Program-made: the position numbers and the translations under genes | Assembly: GCA_028697555.1 (NCBI GenBank) | Contig: JAQVEX010000008.1 | Coordinates: forward strand, 1 to 57,542 | DNA length: 57,542 nucleotides | Direction: 5' to 3' | Source: Lentimicrobiaceae bacterium | Lineage (GTDB): Bacteria > Bacteroidota > Bacteroidia > Bacteroidales > UBA4417 | The notes under the pieces: model-generated | Seen by the model: the letters and a program-made list of their open reading frames with translations, nothing else | Database searches by the model: none | What the model was told of the DNA's origin: nothing | Part shown: positions 55,442 through 57,542 of the stretch, piece by piece | Layout of the letters: each line of letters begins with the position of its first letter | Numbering within the stretch: the stretch's first letter is position 1

Positions 55442-56377
55442 ATGGGAATAATAAAGAAAATTAAATATGGCATTTCAAGAGCTATTGCAGAATTAAAAGG
55501 GGAAAATGATTATTGGCATCCGAGATTGAAGCCTTTAGATAAAACTGAATGCTCTAATGATATATATTTTTTAGATATGTCTCCTAAAGCTGATTATTAT
55601 GGAGAAATGGAAGGAGCTGTTCCAATATTTTATTTAAATGGGAAATATCCGGTTTTTTTTTATATCACTATTTTAAATTATGGATTAGGCTTGTTAAATA
55701 AGAAGAAAAAAGGAATAAATGTAGATGAGGAAATTATTAATACATTAAAATTTATATTGGATAAACAAAATGACGATGGCGAATGGGTGTACACATTTCC
55801 TGATGGTGCTGTACATAAATTAAATAATAAAAGTTCAGGCATGACCCAAGGATTGGCAATTTCATTTATTATAAGATGTTATTATTTAGGTTTTTTAGAT
55901 TATGAACTGTGTATTGATAGAATTAAAAAAGCAAAAAATGCTATGTTAAGCAAAAAACACATATCGATATATAATAATTGTGAAATTATCGAAGAGTTTT
56001 ATACTCCAGGAGATACTCCATTAAATGGTGCAATTTTTGCATTATTTGGGTTGTATGATTATTGTAAATTTATTTCTGACATGTCAGAATTCAATAAATT
56101 TAATAATGATTATAAAAAGCATGTTCATAATTACGAATTTTATAAATGGTCATATTATGATGTAAAGAAAAACATTTGTAGTTGTTTTTATCACCAGTTA
56201 CATATTGATTTATTAAATGCTTTATTTATTCTTACTGGGGATATGGTTTATAAAAGAATTTCGAAGAAATGGGAGAAAGGCTTGAAATATAAATATGTTT
56301 TTATAATACTTAAATCGTTTCAAAAAATTACAAATATTAAATCCATGACAATGTCCTATGATAAATTACAAAAATAA
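55442..56377 (+). CDS. D-glucuronyl C5-epimerase C-terminal-domain-like protein
   Basis: 311 aa, 5 nt after the WbsX gene. The alpha-helical barrel pattern LDKQNDDGEWVYTF, SGMTQGLAISFIIRCYYLG, PLNGAIFALFGLYDY and FYHQLHIDLLNALFILTGD resembles the (alpha/alpha) barrel of heparan sulfate and heparosan C5-epimerases. No signal peptide, so it would act in the cytoplasm or at the inner membrane. It may epimerise uronic acids in the glycan or play another role. Family assignment is from memory of these motifs. Confidence 0.7.
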   Translation: MGIIKKIKYGISRAIAELKGENDYWHPRLKPLDKTECSNDIYFLDMSPKADYYGEMEGAVPIFYLNGKYPVFFYITILNYGLGLLNKKKKGINVDEEIINTLKFILDKQNDDGEWVYTFPDGAVHKLNNKSSGMTQGLAISFIIRCYYLGFLDYELCIDRIKKAKNAMLSKKHISIYNNCEIIEEFYTPGDTPLNGAIFALFGLYDYCKFISDMSEFNKFNNDYKKHVHNYEFYKWSYYDVKKNICSCFYHQLHIDLLNALFILTGDMVYKRISKKWEKGLKYKYVFIILKSFQKITNIKSMTMSYDKLQK

Positions 56378-56389
56378 ACACATCAAAAT

Positions 56390-57013
56390 ATGAAAAAAAA
56401 TAATATACTTGTTTTTGGAGCTTTTGGTTATAAGGAGAATAGATTAAGTGGGCAAACTATTAAAACACGTAATGTTTATGAGATGTTGAAATGTTGTTGC
56501 ATGGATTCTAATGTTTATTATTTTGATACACAAGATTTATCTTATTCGATAATTAACATGTTTGATATGATTAAGAAGTTGTTTGTATGTGATACTATTA
56601 TTTATTTACCTGCTCAAAAAAATCTTAAATATTTATTCCCTTTTTTATTTTTAATAACTAGAATAAGAAAAGTTCCTATAATTTATTTAGTAATAGGTAG
56701 TTGGCTTTCAGATTATATTAAAAATAAAAAAATACATATCGTTTTTTTGAGTAAAATCAAAAAGATATATACAGAAACTAACACCTTGAAAAAGAGATTA
56801 GAAGATGAGTATAAGTTTAAAAATGTTGAAGTGCTTCATAATTTCAGAATTAATAATTATGTTCCTAATATTTCCGATAATAATCCAAATGAGTTATATT
56901 TAGTTTTCATGTCTAGGATAAATAAACTTAAGGGTTATACGACCATATTTGATTTAGCTAAATATATAGACAAAAATAACTTAAATATATCTTCGTTAAT
57001 TAGCATTACATAA
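56390..57013 (+). pseudogene. Group 1 (GT4-like) glycosyltransferase, C-terminal half missing
   Basis: A 207-aa reading frame. The N-terminal domain is normal (NNILVFGAFGYKENRLSGQT, PIIYLVIGSWLSDYI), and the start of the second GT-B domain is reached (LYLVFMSRINKLKGYTTIFD). GT4 enzymes are usually ~350 aa, with a donor-binding E-x7-E motif that is absent here. After about NLNIS the frame ends in SSLISIT. From about there the DNA fits a different minus-strand gene. Truncation by an insertion, a rearrangement or an assembly join. Confidence 0.7.
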
Positions 57014-57438
57014 CCGTCTATTGCAAGACAGTATAAAATAATATTTAATGCGTTTGTATTTTCAAATTCTATAAAACCTGCGTCGTTTTTTGTGCCTTGA
57101 TACGCCAAACTTGAAGCATAATTTGTTATATCGTAACTTAATCCCAACAAATCAAGAATTTTAACAACTAAATCTTTGTGAGTAATCACTTCATCTAAAT
57201 TTACGTCTATATCGATTTTTAACTTATTAAGCAAACTTTCCGTCGAGTATTTAGTATTAAACGTCGTATCGGTCAAAATCTCGCGTTGACTTGAGAGGAT
57301 GTTACGTTTAATAATTTGATTTCCAGAAATCGATAAATCTATATCAGAAGTATCAAAAGTTCCGACAGTAAGAAAGTTCCCAGTATCGTTAAAATTTATA
57401 CAATCTATTTCAAACGTTAAATTTATACCTGTATCCAT
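56935..57438 (-). CDS. Unknown protein at the right edge, probably chimeric at its 3' end
   Basis: 167 aa from the ATG at 57438 (MDTGINLTFEIDCINFND); a GTG at 57447 is also in frame. The ATG overlaps the stop of an upstream partial frame (TAATG). The last ~18 residues (after MLINEDI) lie antisense to the glycosyltransferase and are probably not native. Its base composition is less AT-rich than the adjacent glycosyltransferase. No family recognised. Tight overlap of two short genes is typical of phage or other mobile modules, but I see no phage hallmark. Confidence 0.5.
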   Translation of the reverse strand: MDTGINLTFEIDCINFNDTGNFLTVGTFDTSDIDLSISGNQIIKRNILSSQREILTDTTFNTKYSTESLLNKLKIDIDVNLDEVITHKDLVVKILDLLGLSYDITNYASSLAYQGTKNDAGFIEFENTNALNIILYCLAIDGYVMLINEDIFKLFLSIYLAKSNMVV

Positions 57439-57542
57439 TAGCCCCACCCCACATTTTTTAAATCTTCATCTGCTAATCTTTCGCCCAATAACCCTAAATT
57501 CAAATCGTCAAATCTAATATTGTAAAAATTAAAATTTTCAAT
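57438..57542 (-). CDS. Partial unknown protein running off the right edge
   Basis: 34 codons are open on the minus strand from the window end (IENFNFYNIRFDDLNLGLLG, then ERLADEDLKNVGWG) to a TAA whose last bases overlap the next ATG. The 5' end lies outside the window. No family recognised; coupling with the following gene is the only support. Confidence 0.4.
   Translation of the reverse strand: MENFNFYNIRFDDLNLGLLGERLADEDLKNVGWG

Overview
The window is a low-GC chromosomal segment from a member of the phylum Bacteroidota, probably an uncultured Bacteroidales- or Flavobacteriia-like lineage. Evidence: several promoters carry the phylum's -7 box TAnnTTTG; Shine-Dalgarno sequences are weak or absent; lipoproteins and a PKD-repeat surface protein look Bacteroidota-like; and an ammonia-lyase closely resembles, from memory, the Flavobacterium johnsoniae tyrosine ammonia-lyase. 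No rRNA, tRNA, CRISPR array or transposase was seen.
Layout. (1) 1-16.3 kb is mostly ordinary chromosome: a partial secreted PKD-repeat protein (minus), leuS, an rlmB-like methyltransferase, two lipoproteins, a GH29 fucosidase, sucD, aroB, proline dehydrogenase and a divergent GH89 protein. (2) 16.5-41.6 kb is one long plus-strand gene train. It starts with a WlbA-like sugar dehydrogenase and continues as a complete-looking aryl polyene / flexirubin-type pigment cluster: tyrosine ammonia-lyase, AMP-ligase, FabG, three intact ketosynthases, a chain-length-factor-like protein, a mini ketosynthase-like protein, two acyl carrier proteins, two hotdog dehydratases, a thioesterase, a methyltransferase, three acyltransferase domains, LolA, an MMPL exporter fusion, a GT2, a flavin oxidoreductase and a radical SAM protein. 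No DarA/DarB-type resorcinol genes are seen, so the head group is uncertain. (3) 41.8-57.0 kb is a surface-polysaccharide (O-antigen/capsule) cluster of visibly lower GC: UDP-sugar dehydrogenase, rfbA, rfbB, a tandem ketoisomerase, MaoC/CitE pair, NeuD-type acyltransferase, DegT aminotransferase, Wzx, Wzy, glycosyltransferases, WbsX and a C5-epimerase-like protein. (4) The last ~0.55 kb carries unrelated minus-strand ORFs that cut off a glycosyltransferase.
How it fits together. The pigment genes would deaminate tyrosine to p-coumarate, activate it, extend it on a type II polyketide system, and move the polyene to the outer membrane. Cross-cutting observations: (a) the pigment train and the polysaccharide train both start with a nearly identical 24-nt 5' leader element containing GGCGGAGCTGTG, reminiscent of the RfaH ops element, placed 22-25 nt after the -7 box; (b) the first genes behind the two copies encode consecutive steps of one UDP-aminouronate pathway; (c) the two hotdog dehydratases have complementary halves of the FabZ active site; (d) strict 7-nt-periodic DNA arrays begin at or just after the stop codons of three genes.
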